Shown in pieces: positions 33,236 to 44,780 of a stretch of 64,000 nucleotides of DNA; position 1 is the stretch's first letter, and every line of letters begins with the position of its first letter. The stretch spans positions 5,782,501 through 5,846,500 of the forward strand of contig NC_065917.1 in the NCBI RefSeq assembly GCF_905147045.1, written 5' to 3'. The notes beneath the pieces were generated by a model that saw only the letters and a program-made list of their open reading frames with translations, had not been told where the DNA came from and made no database searches. The DNA comes from Nymphalis io (Eukaryota > Arthropoda > Insecta > Lepidoptera > Nymphalidae). Position numbers and translations under genes: made by a program.

Positions 33236-34167
33236 ATGTTACGAGAACAATTTCCTGGTCTCATCATAATTTCATTTGATTGCGAGAAAAATCTGCCCCT
33301 GTCTAAAATACCTGACCAATCAACATACAAAAATTCACGCGCACCCATGACCGCCAAGAACATTCATGTACATTTGGACTGAAGATGTGGGGGCAAAAGG
33401 TTCAAATGAGATTTGCTCCGCACTGTATCACTGTACGAATTCTATGGACATGAATGGAGTGAGTCGACTAAGGTTAATGTCAGACGGCCGCGGAGGCCAA
33501 AATAAAAACTCTATTACTATATGTATGCTTATGAAATGGCTTTTAGAAACCACGAAAAATATCAAGTATGTTGAAATGATATTTCCCGTGACAAGATACT
33601 CGTTCTTACCCTCGGACAGAGTTTTCGCCTGCAATGAAAAAATAATAAAGAAAAAAGAGAATATAATTAATCCAGGTGATAATGAAAAGATTAATAGTGA
33701 ACATGCAATTGTTCATAAACTAGCGACGGAAGTACCTATATATGACTGAAAAAGGAAAGAATTTCTCAAAAACACTCAAAGTTGGCATTTCCAAAAAAGC
33801 AAGTGCAAAAGAATTTTATTCCAAAAAGTAAATCGTTCTGGCTGATCGAGTCCATGTTCGCGGTGAAGTTTCATATAGAAATGATATTCGATGTAGCAAA
33901 TCTTTGACAAAACGTGGAAAGAGATTAAACGATCTAAATTTAGTTACTATACCAGTCGGAGTTCCTATTAAAGCTGCCAAATTAAGCGATGTCAAAAATC
34001 TTTTGATAAAACATTATGGAGACGAATGGCAGGCCTGTGAAGGACTTTCTTATTATAAAAATATTTTCACTAGTGTCGACAATAGCGCAATGACCAATGA
34101 TTCAGAAAACGAAAGTGTCTGAGATCCTGGAGATATAGAAAATGAAGAAATTACTGATTTTGTATAA
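33236..34167 (+). pseudogene. DUF7869-like protein, decayed (copy b)
   Basis: From ATG 33236: REQFPGLIIISFDCEKNLPL, SKIPDQSTYKNS; then a frame change near 33365 into WTEDVGAKGSNEICSALYHC, RLRLMSDGRGGQNKNSITIC, KYVEMIFPVTRYSFLPSDRV and HAIVHKLATEVPIYD. A TGA falls where copies d and e have Trp. The C-terminal part resumes as LTKRGKRLNDLNLVTIPVG and ends at TGA 34120-34122, with the probable original stop at 34165-34167. The DCEKN-LPL-KIPDQ, SDGCGGQNKN and FPV-HSF-PSDRVF motifs match DUF7869 as I remember it. Here SDGRGG replaces SDGCGG. The function is unknown; conserved acidic residues could suit a nuclease or transposase fold, but that is speculation. Confidence 0.7.
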
Positions 34168-35210
34168 CTAATCTTTTTTACCAACTAAACTTTGTTACTA
34201 ATTATTTTGAGACTGTGATTCTGATTGTAACTGAATTGTGATTTTAGCCATTTAAGTATCTAGTATAATTCAAGAATAGAATATAAATATATACTTTTTT
34301 TTTATTCCACAGCTCTAGTAGTGTTAGCCGTAACACCATAGTGACGTCATCAGTATTTTGATCAAAATCTAATATGTCCGATTATGACTTTTTTCCATAA
34401 TTAAACGATTTTTATTTGTAACAATAGTCTATCGAGATATTCAACGGGCTTGTGGGCCAGATGAGAATTAATGGCGAGACGAAACGAGAAAAATGCTTTA
34501 TGCTAGAACGAGATGTAAGATATGTGCAAATGGTTTTAATACCCATAAAATAATACACCAACCATCCATTTCACCATTGAGTGAACAAGTGTAATTTTAG
34601 TTTATAATGAATATAATAAATTGCCGGTATATTCAATGTAAGAAATTTTACAAGAAAAACTGTTTACAACCACAATGAGAGAAATCCTTAACGCCAAAAA
34701 ATTGGTATCGTATTTGCGAAATCTAGCAATCCTGGTAAAAAGTGATGAAAAGTGGTTCAACTGGTGAAACGTGGCAACTGAAAAGTCTCACCACAATACT
34801 CCTTTCCTCAATTGCTTCTTATTTTAGCAAGCATGGCTAGTTGTCTCTTTTACTCTTGACTAAGAACAGATACATCCACATTCTACACGTCCATCGGGTG
34901 TGATAACTTCAACGGTTTAGATGTCAGTAGTGGCGACTGACAATGGCGTTGTATTGATCGAAAGCGATCTTCAAAAAATAATTCATAATTAAAAACATTT
35001 TTTTTAGGTTGAAAACTATATCTTTTACATTTCTTATTACTCAAACTCGCAAATGTAAATGTTGGGAGTCGTTCAGAAATTATTCCGCCAACAATTAAGG
35101 GCGTTAAAGAACGTTCTAGACGCCATGAAAGAGCCCAAATCCATAAATGTTTGACTAATATACCTTTCAAGACTGCTAAGATATTCAACGATCTTGTTCC
35201 CAGATATACA
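34168..35210 (+). repeat. Truncated 3' flank of block b, then B and A segments
   Basis: The DUF7869 block breaks off near 34398 (ttatgacttttttcc) and joins a B segment (aattaaacgatttttatttg). An A segment follows with core at 35108-35200. The region from about 34437 to 35577 is missing from duplicate unit II. Confidence 0.75.
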
Positions 35211-36305
35211 CTCGTAACAATTAACAGTACAGTTATTTTAATTATAACTAATTGTTACGAGTACGAACACTCGTAACAATTAGTTATAATTAAATAGTGA
35301 CCCCAAATAATATTAAAAATAGGATAAACGTACAACTTTAAATGTCACGAGTCGTCGTCGAGTCTGAAATTATTCCGCGAACAGTTTATGAAGTAAAATA
35401 ACCTAAAGCTGCGTATAAATTGCCTGCGCGTACGTGGAGAATATACGTTCTATGTAGGTACACAGATCATATTATAATAATAAAAATAAATTTGTTTAAG
35501 TAACGATACTGTTGTTTATTTTAATACACATCACTTTATTGGGTTTCTGTAATTATAAATTGTTTTAATAACAATAACAAAACGTGTTAAAACAAGCAGA
35601 TACTAGAGAGCACACATTGAAGACAGAAATACGTCCCAAATTGGGACATTACTATTTCGAGTATTAGTCTGTATCGAGCAAAACGACGAGCATGACAGCT
35701 GATAATAAAAAATTAAAATGCCGTTATCTGTATACATAAGCTTCACAATGAATGACGCGCAAATAAATAGAACACGAAAGATCTCATACCACATGTGAAT
35801 GCCTAAAATTGTTTATTTATTTAAAGACGATAAATAATTTTTGTTCCGAGTGACATATTTGAAGATTATAAATTAAAGTTGAAAAAAAAAACGGTCGAAT
35901 CTATTAAAGTATACTATTCTCAAGTAGTACAAATTCATTTCACTTTCATTCAGTATCTATAGACTACATACTCTTTTATACAACATCACTTTGATCAGTT
36001 CCAGCTCGAGTAATATAAAAATAAAACAGAATAAAAAAAACATTTATTTAAAAAAACAAGTAAAAAAAACATAACTAGTAGACATTTATATTTATAATGT
36101 CAATACATACTTAATAGGAAAATCAAAATATAAACACAAAAACGTTTAACTTAAAGCTAAGAAGTAAAGAATACAACGTTAATACAAGAGTGAGGACGAT
36201 ATAACCCGCACGCGATCAGTGTCCCAGTGCGAGTGTAGTTTAACTACTCGATAGCGTTGTCGTCAACTGCGATTGGTATGGAATGAAAACAGCGCCATCT
36301 AGTGA
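35211..36305 (+). repeat. G segment, unit I
   Basis: G copy with a fold-back at its left end (35237-35294), the agctcgag motif (here only one ctcgag, near 36006) and the gcgccatctagtgac motif at 36291-36306. A 63-codon frame on the minus strand is shared with other G copies but shows no known domain. Confidence 0.75.
35237..35294. repeat. Perfect 26-bp inverted repeat with 6-bp loop
   Basis: Arms 35237-35262 and 35269-35294 are exact reverse complements around acgaac. The right arm is the normal G start (actcgtaacaattagttata); the left arm is its inverted copy. As at 26478, only this copy of the repeat has it. Confidence 0.92.
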
Positions 36306-37820
36306 CAATAACGGAAATCCTATACAAATCGCAGGTAACGTCTAGTACTCGCACTAGACACACCAAAAAGCTCCATACGTGGTCGTATTTAAACTCTCCA
36401 AAGATAGCCTTTACTTAGAAACAGAATTCATATCCATGTCACACATATTTGTAACAATCATCTATCGAGGTATTCAACGGATTCGTAGACTACACGAAAC
36501 ATACCGTAAGCCAGAGCGAGATTGTCCGGAGTTTACTTATACGTTTACAAACCGTTTCCAAAATTAAACGATTCTTATATGTCACAATATTCTATCGAGA
36601 TATTCAACGGGCTTGTGAGAAACGAGAAAAATGCTTTACGCTAGAGCGAGATGTAAAATATGCGCAAATGGTTTTTAATACCCATAAAATAATACACCAA
36701 CCATCCATTTCACCATGAGTGAACAAGCGTAATTATAGTTTATAATGGACATATAAAATTGCCGGTATATTCAATGTAAGAAATATTACAAGAAAAACTG
36801 TTTACGACCACTTTGAGAAAAATCCTTAACGCCATAAAATTGGCATTGTTTTTGCGAAATGTCGCAATTTCTGGTGAAAAGTCTAACCATAATACTCCTA
36901 TATGGAAGCAGGAGCAGAAAAGTCTGGAAATGACTATACTATACTGGAAATTGTATAAATATAGTGAGGAGAAAGCGAGAGAGTATACTTATGAACATTG
37001 TAATGAGAGATTAGTATTCCCTTTTTTCAATCAAGGAAAAAATGTAAATACAATGGTTACTTGTGAAAAAATTTCAACTTAGTACTGGTGCTTTGTAAAC
37101 ACAACAAATACCGCAATGGAAATTAATTCAATATACTTCAACAGAAAACTTTGAAGTAGAAAAATTTAAATGCGTTATTGCGAATATGCGTTTTCAGTAC
37201 CTAATATTTGGGACTGAGAGAACATCGACCCTCGTATACTAAGAGATCATTGAGAAAAGCCGATCAATTGGATGGACACTGCAATAACAATATTACGTTT
37301 ACAAATGATTGTAAAGCGAGGCTAAGAAACGATATCCTCTATATGATAGAGTATACATCTCGATAACTTTCAGGAACGATTCCGTCTTACCTAAGAATCT
37401 AAAACAGAGTTCTAGACGCCATGAAAGAGTCCAAATTCATAAATGTTTGACTAATATACGTTTCAAGCCTGTTAAGATATTCAACGATTTTGTTCTCATT
37501 TGTAAATTTCAATAAAGTTTCCTGTCAATTTAGCAGCAATAGTATAACATAAAACCGTCACATATACAATGTCCATCGATCGACGATCAAAAATTCTTAA
37601 AAACAACAAAACATAAATTCTTTTAATTTGCGAAGTTTCCGTCCCAATTTACAACGTTAAATAACGTACGATTTTTAACGGACGTGATGTTTGAAGACAA
37701 ACGCATACGTCAAGTCTACCACTGACAGTATTTTCGACACAAAGAGTAAGTTATACACACATACACATACGAAGTCATATATGCTTTGGGTAATTTGTTT
37801 TTTTTTTTAAATGTGAAACA
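36306..37820 (+). repeat. B, A-core and D segments upstream of RTE copy 2
   Basis: Partner of 20751-22160 and 45781-47285. It contains two B subunits whose tcgaggtattcaacgg and tcgagatattcaacgg motifs lie about 130 bp apart (36465 and 36595), and an A core at 37408-37500. No gene. Confidence 0.75.
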
Positions 37821-38001
37821 AAATCAAGCGAGGACAAACTCCCCCAAGCCGACTGGTCTTCGTGGGGAAAAGAGACCACAACCTTCCAACAGAAAAGAAT
37901 AGCAAACACCAAAAATCAACTATATATGTAGCAGTCCTCAATGTACTTACGCTGAAACAAGAAGAAAATCTCACAGAATTAACTTATGCTTTAGACATCA
38001 A

Positions 38002-38743
38002 GTGAGAAGAATGGGAGAAAGTATTACTTCCCATGCAGACTACTTACTCTACCATATAGGAGAGACCCAAGGTCACCACGGGGTTGGATTTATTATTAAA
38101 AAACATATAACTGAGTGTATAGAAGAATTTGTAGGAATATCGGAGCGTATAGCAATAATGAATCTGAAACTACAAGGATATAAAGAACCCTGGTCTATTG
38201 TACAAATATATACGCCTACAGAACAATCGAATTCAGAAACAATAGATACATTTTACCATGATCTCAACAAGGCGATCCAAGAGAATACCCATAAAAATGT
38301 TATAGTAATGGGAGACTACAATGGTCAAATTGGAGCAAGGCGTTTAGGAGAAAACAAAATACTAGGACCATTTACGTATAGTAACAAAACTAGGAGTAGA
38401 AAGGGAGATAAAATTACCAACTTCGCTCTAGAAAACAACCTAACCATCTTAAATACTATGTTCAAGAAAAATAAAAAAACATGTGGACCTGGGTCTCGCC
38501 TGACGGAAAACAAAAAACCAAATTGATTTTATAATGACTAACAGACCAAGTTACTTCAATAACTTCAACGGTATCAATAAATTAAACTTCAACACCAATC
38601 ATAGACTGATCAGAGCAGAGCTAACTGGAAAGCAACCAAAAAAGCCTAGACCAAGACAAAGCCTCGGAAGCGCAAAGTTCGGAAAACATCAGATAGAAAA
38701 TCTAACAACCGTCCTGAGGGACAAATTCATTCACAGATTTTAA
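38002..38743 (+). pseudogene. RTE-type endonuclease, frameshifted (copy 2)
   Basis: Identical to copy 1 over most of its length, including GDYNGQIGARR and the slippage before the NRPSYF segment. It differs from copy 1 at three amino acids in the first part (M for I, K for Q, S for Y) and one in the second (N for K). All of these are amino-acid changes, consistent with drift without selection. Confidence 0.82.
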
Positions 38744-39039
38744 ATACAACACTGAGGACTTAGGAGTACAAGAAAAATATAACTGGATGGAGAATAATAT
38801 TAAAACACAGGCACAACTCATTGCAAGTACTAAAACCGAACAAAAAAAATGGTTAACAACAAATACCTACAACTAACTACTCGAAGATAAAAACCGCTTA
38901 ATCAGCAAAAGACAAACACATGACAGAGGGAAACAGATTGCCAAAATTAGTAAAGAAATTAAAAATACAACAAAGAAAAATAGAAACCAAAGCAGAACTG
39001 AAACTATAGAAAAGTATATATCCAAAACAGGAGGAGTCA

Positions 39040-39458
39040 AAAAAGGCTATAAAGAATTGACAAAACTAAAGGACTGGATGGTAAAAATGAAAAACGACAG
39101 TGGGAAATGGAAACATCGCAGAGCCGACATCCTAGAATTGACAGAAACTAGATACTAAAACATAGCAAGGAAGTCTTAATACCGGTCCTCACAAACATAT
39201 TTAATGATATCTTAATCACCGAAATTATTCCCCAGCAGTGGACAGAGTCTAACTATCTACTATCGCCTTATTAACCTTATGTCAAACATATATAAAATTT
39301 TTGCCAAGATTATACTAAAAGGAATTGAAAGAACCCTAGACGAACACCAACCTATCGAGCAGGCAGGATTCCGTAAAGATTACTCAGTGATCGACCATAT
39401 CTACGTAGTGCGCCAAGTTTTAGAGAAGTACAACGAATACCAACTCAACATACTACCT
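39040..39458 (+). pseudogene. RTE-type RT N-terminal part with two deletions (copy 2)
   Basis: The RT fingers region seen intact in copies 1 and 3 is broken here. The KAPGPEG motif is lost in the 89-bp deletion and the VYKKGDKYDIG motif in the second. What remains readable is MSNIYKIFAKIILKGIERTL and QPIEQAGFRKDYSVID, ending at the common right junction before motif A. Confidence 0.8.
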
Positions 39459-39460
39459 TG

Positions 39461-40205
39461 TATCTCTACAAATATAGCCTTTACTTAGAAACAGGACCAT
39501 GTCTATGCAATGGAATAGCGCACCGAATACCGAGAAAAATGCTTTATGCTAGAGCGAGATGTAAGATACGTGCAAATGGTTTTTATAACCATAAAATAAT
39601 ACATCATGGTAAAAAGTGATGAAAAGTGGTGGAACTGGTGAAAACTGGTCATGTGGTGGCTATTGAAAAGTCTCACCACAATACTCCTTTCCTCAATTGC
39701 TTCTTATTTTGGCAAGCATGGCTAGTTGTCTCTTTTATACTTGACTAAGAACAAAACATCCACATTCTACACGTCCATCGGGTGTGATAACTTCAACGGT
39801 TTAGATGTCAGTAGTGGCGACTGACAATGGCGTTGTATTGATCGAAAGCGATCATTAATAATTCATAATTCAAAAGATATTTTTTTAAAGTTAAAAACTA
39901 TATCTTTTACATTTCTTATATACTCAATCTCGCAAATGTAAATGTTGGGAGTCGCTCAAAAATTATTCCGCCAACAATTAAGGACGTTAAAGAAAGAAAT
40001 GTTTGAATATCATAGTACATAATTACACGATGACTCCAAATAATGTTAAAAATACTGTTTAGAATCCACAATATCTAAACAGCAAATAGCACTCATATAT
40101 GTATTAAAACAAGAAAATATGTTACTAGCACAAATTGAATACTGAAATACGTACCAAATTAGGAGGTTACTATTTCGAATATTAGTCCGTATCAAGCAAA
40201 GCGAC
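39461..40205 (+). repeat. B remnant and A segment, then deletion junction to G
   Basis: A segment to 40080, then an abrupt join from gaatccacaatatctaaac to agcaaatagcactc at about 40081. Unit II carries a complete DUF7869 block (about 49673-51800) between these points. A short G piece leads to the CR1 insertion. Confidence 0.78.
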
Positions 40206-41210
40206 GAAGTTGCTGCATATAAACGATCTGCTGAAACCCGGTATCTTTGGGTACGCAGACGACAGCACTGTAACGAAGAGATACAAATCCGGTCCCCGAG
40301 CTAAAGCAGCAGAAACTCGTGAGCACAGGGAGGCCTTGGTAGAACACATAAATTTGACATTGGAAGAGGTATCGAATTGGGGCGATGATAACCAAGTCAA
40401 ATTTAATCCTACCAAGACTATTTAATCCTATCAAGCCTGTTTGTTCACCGCCAAGAGGAGTCCATTCCACCTGACTCCGACTTTCCGAGGTGTATCTGTA
40501 CCCATCACCGACAGTATAGAGCTTCTAGGAGTTACATTAACATCCAAACTCAACTTTGGACAATACATTGAATCCAAAGATAAAACTGCTGGCAAAAAAC
40601 TTGGCATCCTCAATAAGGTCAAGCATTACTTCACACCGGAACAGCTTCTGACTCTATATCCAGCCCAAGTCAGATCGTGCATTCAGTACTGCAGCCATTT
40701 ATGGGACGGCTCTGCTAAGTACCAGCTAGAAGCTTTGGATTTAGTGGATCGTCGTGATAGAAGGCTCATTGGCGACCAGACACTGGTCACAAAACTCCAG
40801 ATCTTAGAACATCGTCGTAAGGTTGCATGTCTGTCGCTATTCTACAAGATATATTTCGGAGAGTGTGCTCAGGAACTATTTAATTTGGTTCCCCCGTCAC
40901 CTTTTTACAATAGAACTGCGAGGCATCGAAAAGATCTGCATCCGTACGTAGTTGAAGTATTTAAGACACATACGAAACGATTTGCTTCCTCGTTTCTGAT
41001 ACGCACCGCCAAGGTCTGGAATGCCCTCCCGACCTCCGTTTTCCCCACCACCTACAATGTGGGTACCTGTAAGTCTAGAGTGAATAGGCATCTTCTAGGC
41101 AAGCGCGCTCTATCTTAGACTGTATCTCACTTTCCATCAGGTGATAACAGTCAAGCGCTAGCCTATACATTTAAAAAAAAAAAAATTAAAAAAAAAAAAA
41201 ATAACAAAAT
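40206..41210 (+). mobile_element. CR1/Zenon-type LINE 3' part (copy 1)
   Basis: 5'-truncated at the RT catalytic motif, with the natural 3' end: after the stop at 41118, tctcactttccatcaggtga and agcgctagcctatacattta, then long A runs. This 3' tail is what I associate with CR1-type elements of butterflies. It is inserted in G at gcgacga, with ctgacaataaataa on the right; unit II has the same insertion at the same site. Confidence 0.82.
40210..41118 (+). pseudogene. CR1-type RT C-terminal part with a new stop (copy 1)
   Basis: Starts LHINDLLKPGIFGYADDSTV (motif C), followed by EEVSNWGDDNQVKFNPTKT. A 12-bp tandem duplication at about 40422-40433 introduces an in-frame TAA. The frame resumes: SPFHLTPTFRGVSVPITDSI, LLGVTLTSKLNFGQYIESKD, YCSHLWDGSAKYQLEALDLV, and the end RVNRHLLGKRALS. 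The endonuclease and the first half of the RT are absent. The unit II copy lacks the 12-bp duplication and is open. Confidence 0.85.
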
Positions 41211-42041
41211 TAAAAACTGACAATAAATAATAAAAATGCCGTCCTCTATTTACACCAGCTTCACCGTGAATGACGCAAAAATAAATAGTACACGAGAGAT
41301 CTCATACTTACTACACGTGAATGCCCAAAAATATTTATATGTAAAGGCTGTAAATATTTTTTGTCACATCCAAAAATTATAAATTGAAGTTGAAAAAAAA
41401 CGATCTAATCAACTAAAATATAGTATTCTTATGTAGTACATATTCATTTCTTATATACAACATTACTTTGATCAGCTCGAGCTCGAGTAATATAAAAATA
41501 AAAATAAAATAAAAACATTTATTTAAAAAAAACATATCTATTATATTATATATATTTATAATGTCAATACATACTTAATAGGGAAATCAAAATTTAAACA
41601 CAAAAACGTTTAACTTAAAATAGATTCTAGAACTATGGAACTATAGAATACAAAATTATTATTAATTACTTCTTATTAATTGCTATTTAATTTCTGTCTT
41701 AAAAGTATATTTAATATAATTTATAAGTTTGTTTTTGAAATCAGTCGTTTTATTAGAACTCCACAGATATAGCCTTTACTTAGAAACAGGGCCATGTCTA
41801 CGCATTGGAAAAGTGCACCAAAAACCGTTTCCAAAATTTAACGATTTTTATTTGTAACAATAGTCTATCGAGATATTCAACGGACTTGTGGGCGAGATGA
41901 AAATTAATCACGAGACGAAACGAGAAAAATGCTTTACGCTAGAGCGAGATGTAAGATATGTGCAAATGGTTTTTATAACCATAAAATAATACACCAACCA
42001 TCCATTTCACCATTGAGCGAACCAGTGTAATTATAGTTTAA
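41211..42041 (+). repeat. Rest of G, then B: end of unit I and spacer
   Basis: G continues to about 41650 (ctagaactatggaactatag), which is the right edge of similarity with unit II (53345). A B segment at 41650-42041 leads into the left edge of unit II. No gene. Confidence 0.75.
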
Positions 42042-42878
42042 AATGGACATATAAATTGACCGGTATATTCAACGTAAGATATATGGTGTTGTATTTATCG
42101 AAAGCGATCTTCAATAATTAATAATTAAAAAGATATTTTTTTAAAGTTGAAAACTATATCTTTTACATTTCTTATATACTCAATCTCGCAAATGTAAATA
42201 TTGGGAGTCGTTCAGAAATTATTCCGCCAACAATTAAGGGCGTTAAAGAACGTTCTAGACGCCATGAAAGAGTCCAAATTCATAAATGTTTGACTAATAT
42301 ACCTTTCAAGTCTGCTAAGATATTCGACGATTTTGTTCTCATGTGTAAACTTCAATAAAGCCTCCTCTCAATCTCCCCTCGGCATATATGCTACGGGTAA
42401 ATTGATTTTTTTTTTTGTAAAAATGTGATATTGATCAAACTTGCTTCTTATATTGATGAGCATGGTTAATTGTCTCTTTTACTCTTGACTAATAACAGAT
42501 ACATCCATTGCGCGGTCAGGAGTTCAACGGTTTTGACATCAGTGGTAGCCAATGGCAATGGTCTTAAGGAACCAATTCAATAATAATAAGTTTGAGACAT
42601 AGAGATACTGCGTCGTAGAAAAACTAATCTCGAGAATTCAATTGCTTAAGAAAAATGTAAGGTTAGCTCCATATATACCCTAATAATAAAAGTAAAAGCC
42701 ATAAAAATGTACATGTTAGGAAGCGTTCAGAACTTATTCCTACAACAATACAAGAATAAAAGAACGTTCTAGACGGCATGAAAGAGTCCAAATCCAAATG
42801 TTTGAATATTATAGTATATAATTACACGATGACTCCAAACAATGTTAAAAATACTGTTTAGAATCCACAATATCTAAA
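42042..42878 (+). repeat. Start of the 10-kb duplicate, unit II: A-type sequence
   Basis: Partner of 31878-32715, starting aatggacatataaattgacc. A core 42249-42340, partial core near 42764. Confidence 0.8.
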
Positions 42879-43381
42879 CTAATATTATAAAGAGGTAAAG
42901 TTTGTGAGGTTGTAGGGGGCTCTGGCTCTACCTAACCTATTTTGAAGATTCATTTACCAATACGGAGCCACATCATTTGTGAATGTCATAGACTAGATAT
43001 TAACCCGGAAAATGAAAAGACTTTTTTCGTGGTAAAGGGATTTGCAAAATAAGTCGGTGAAAAAACAGTCTAACGAAAAGGTTTCTTACGAACGCTGCCC
43101 TAACGATGGGAGACGTATGATTGAGTTCAAGAGAAAAGTTGTAAACTTGATAATGCCATCTTGATAAAAGACAGCGACAGCATTTGGCTAATTTTTATAT
43201 TTAAGTCACACAAAGTAGTTTTTAAATTTAAAAAAATAATTTGAATCGTTAGGTCAAGTTATTCAATCAATCTATTTAGAAATAAATTCCTTATTACCAA
43301 GAAAAATTTATTTAGATAAAATTTGTTTTATAGTTTGTTTTTGGTTGCATAGTTCAACATTTAGTAAAAAAACTATATAAA
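42879..43381 (+). repeat. 5' flank of DUF7869 block, copy c
   Basis: Terminal 13-mer ataaagaggtaaa at 42887-42899, then the shared noncoding leader. Small differences from copy b (a few bases lost in the ggtaatctctgg stretch). Confidence 0.7.
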
Positions 43382-43835
43382 ATGTTACGAGAACAATTTC
43401 CTGGTCTCATCATAATTTCATTTGATTGCGAGAAAAATCTGCCCCTGTCTAAAATACCTGACCAATCAACATACAAAAATTCACGCGCACCCATGACTAC
43501 CAAGAACATTCATGTACATTTGGACTGAAGATGAGCGGGAGCAAAAGGTTCAAATGAGATTTGCTCCGCACTGTATCACTATATGAATTCTATGGACATG
43601 AATGGAGTGAGTCGACTAAGGTTAATGTCAGACGGCTGCGGAGGCCAAAATAAAAACTCTATTACTATATGTATGCTTATGAAATGGCTTTTAGAAACCA
43701 CGAAAAATATCAAGTATGTTGAAATGATATTTCCCGTGACAAGATACTCGTTCTTACCCTCGGACAGAGTTTTCGCCTGCAATGAAAAAATTATAAAGAA
43801 AAAAGAGAATATATATATATATTATTCTGGTGATA

Positions 43836-43981
43836 TATATAGGCCTCTGCATCTTTGTCAGATGATTTAAGCAAGCCACTCTCCGTGTTGTTTTCCACCT
43901 GCAAGACAGGTGAGCGAAGTGTCCTCTCCGTGGATGCTGCTACGCCTGGGCAGGCGACTTTATGGCAACACGGGCTTGATA
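43836..43981. mobile_element. 146-bp insertion of unknown type with target duplication
   Basis: Flanked by the direct repeat tctggtgata (43826-43835 and 43982-43991); the other copies have this sequence once. The insert is much more GC-rich than its surroundings (for example ctacgcctgggcaggcgact) and is preceded by a (ta)n run at about 43809-43822. I do not recognise it. It could be a SINE or a truncated LINE end. No A tail is visible on either strand. Confidence 0.65.
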
Positions 43982-44251
43982 TCTGGTGATAATGAAAAGA
44001 TTAATAGTGAACATGCAATTGTTCATAAACTAGCGACGGAAGTACCTATATATGACTGAAAAAGGAAATAATTTCTCAAAAACACTCAAAGTTGGCATTT
44101 CCAAAAAAGCAAGTGCAAAAGAATTTTATTCCAAAAAGTAAATCGTTCTGGCTGATCGAGTCCATGTTCGCGGTGAAGTTTCATATAGAAATGATATTCG
44201 ATGTAGCAAATCTTTGACAAAACGTGGAAAGAGATTAAACTATCTAAATTT

Positions 44252-44549
44252 TTTTTTTTTTTTTTATAGAAAAGGAAGGCGGACGAGCATATGGGCCACC
44301 TGATGGTAAGTGGTCACCAACGCTCTTAGACATTGGCATTGTAAGAAATGTCAACCATCGCTTACATATCCAATGCGCCACCAACCTTGGGAACTAAGAT
44401 TTTATGTCCCTTGTGCCTGTAATTACACTGGCTCACTCACCCTTCAAACCGGAACACAACAATATCAAGTATTGCTGTTTTGCGGTAGAATACCTGATGA
44501 GTGGGTGGTACCTACCCAGACGAGCTTGCACAAAGCCCTACCACCAGTG
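44252..44549 (-). mobile_element. A-tailed short interspersed element (copy 3), inside DUF7869 copy c
   Basis: Minus-strand copy with its A tail seen as the T run at about 44251-44265 and the head at accaccagt near 44548. The target aaattt is duplicated (44246-44251 and 44551-44556). It is absent from the same position in copies b, d and e, so it arrived after the 10-kb duplication or was specific to this lineage. Nearly identical to copies 1 and 2. Confidence 0.85.
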
Positions 44550-44780
44550 AAAATTTAGTTACTATACCAGTCGGAGTTCCTATTAAAGCTGCCAAATTAA
44601 GCGATGTCAAAAATCTTTTGATAAAACATTATGGAGACGAATGGCAGGCCTGTGAAGGACTTTCTTATTATAAAAATATTTTCACTAGTGTCGACAATAG
44701 CGCAATGACCAATGATTCAGAAAATGAAAGTGTCTGAGATCCTGGAGATATAGAAAATGAAGAAATTACTGATTTTGTTT

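Larger units (their letters stand above)
37821..39460 (+). mobile_element. RTE-clade LINE fragment (copy 2), with deletions
   Basis: Same ends and same frame errors as copy 1. Two internal deletions are specific to this copy: 89 bp at about 39150 (joined at a short shared gaaac) and about 40 bp at about 39255, both in the RT part. Confidence 0.82.
43382..44780 (+). pseudogene. DUF7869-like protein, split by two insertions (copy c)
   Basis: ATG 43382 begins the REQFPGLIIISFDCEKNLPL segment; a frame change near 43515 follows. Then RLRLMSDGCGGQNKNSITIC and the FPVTRYSFLPSDRVF motif are intact. A 146-bp insertion at 43836-43981 cuts the protein after NEKIIKKKENI. An A-tailed element at 44252-44549 cuts it again inside the LTKRGKRLN region. 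The C-terminal frame ends ENESV with the shared TGA at 44735-44737. Unlike copy b, the Cys of SDGCGG is kept. The block breaks off at the same point as in copy b, near 45013. Confidence 0.72.
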
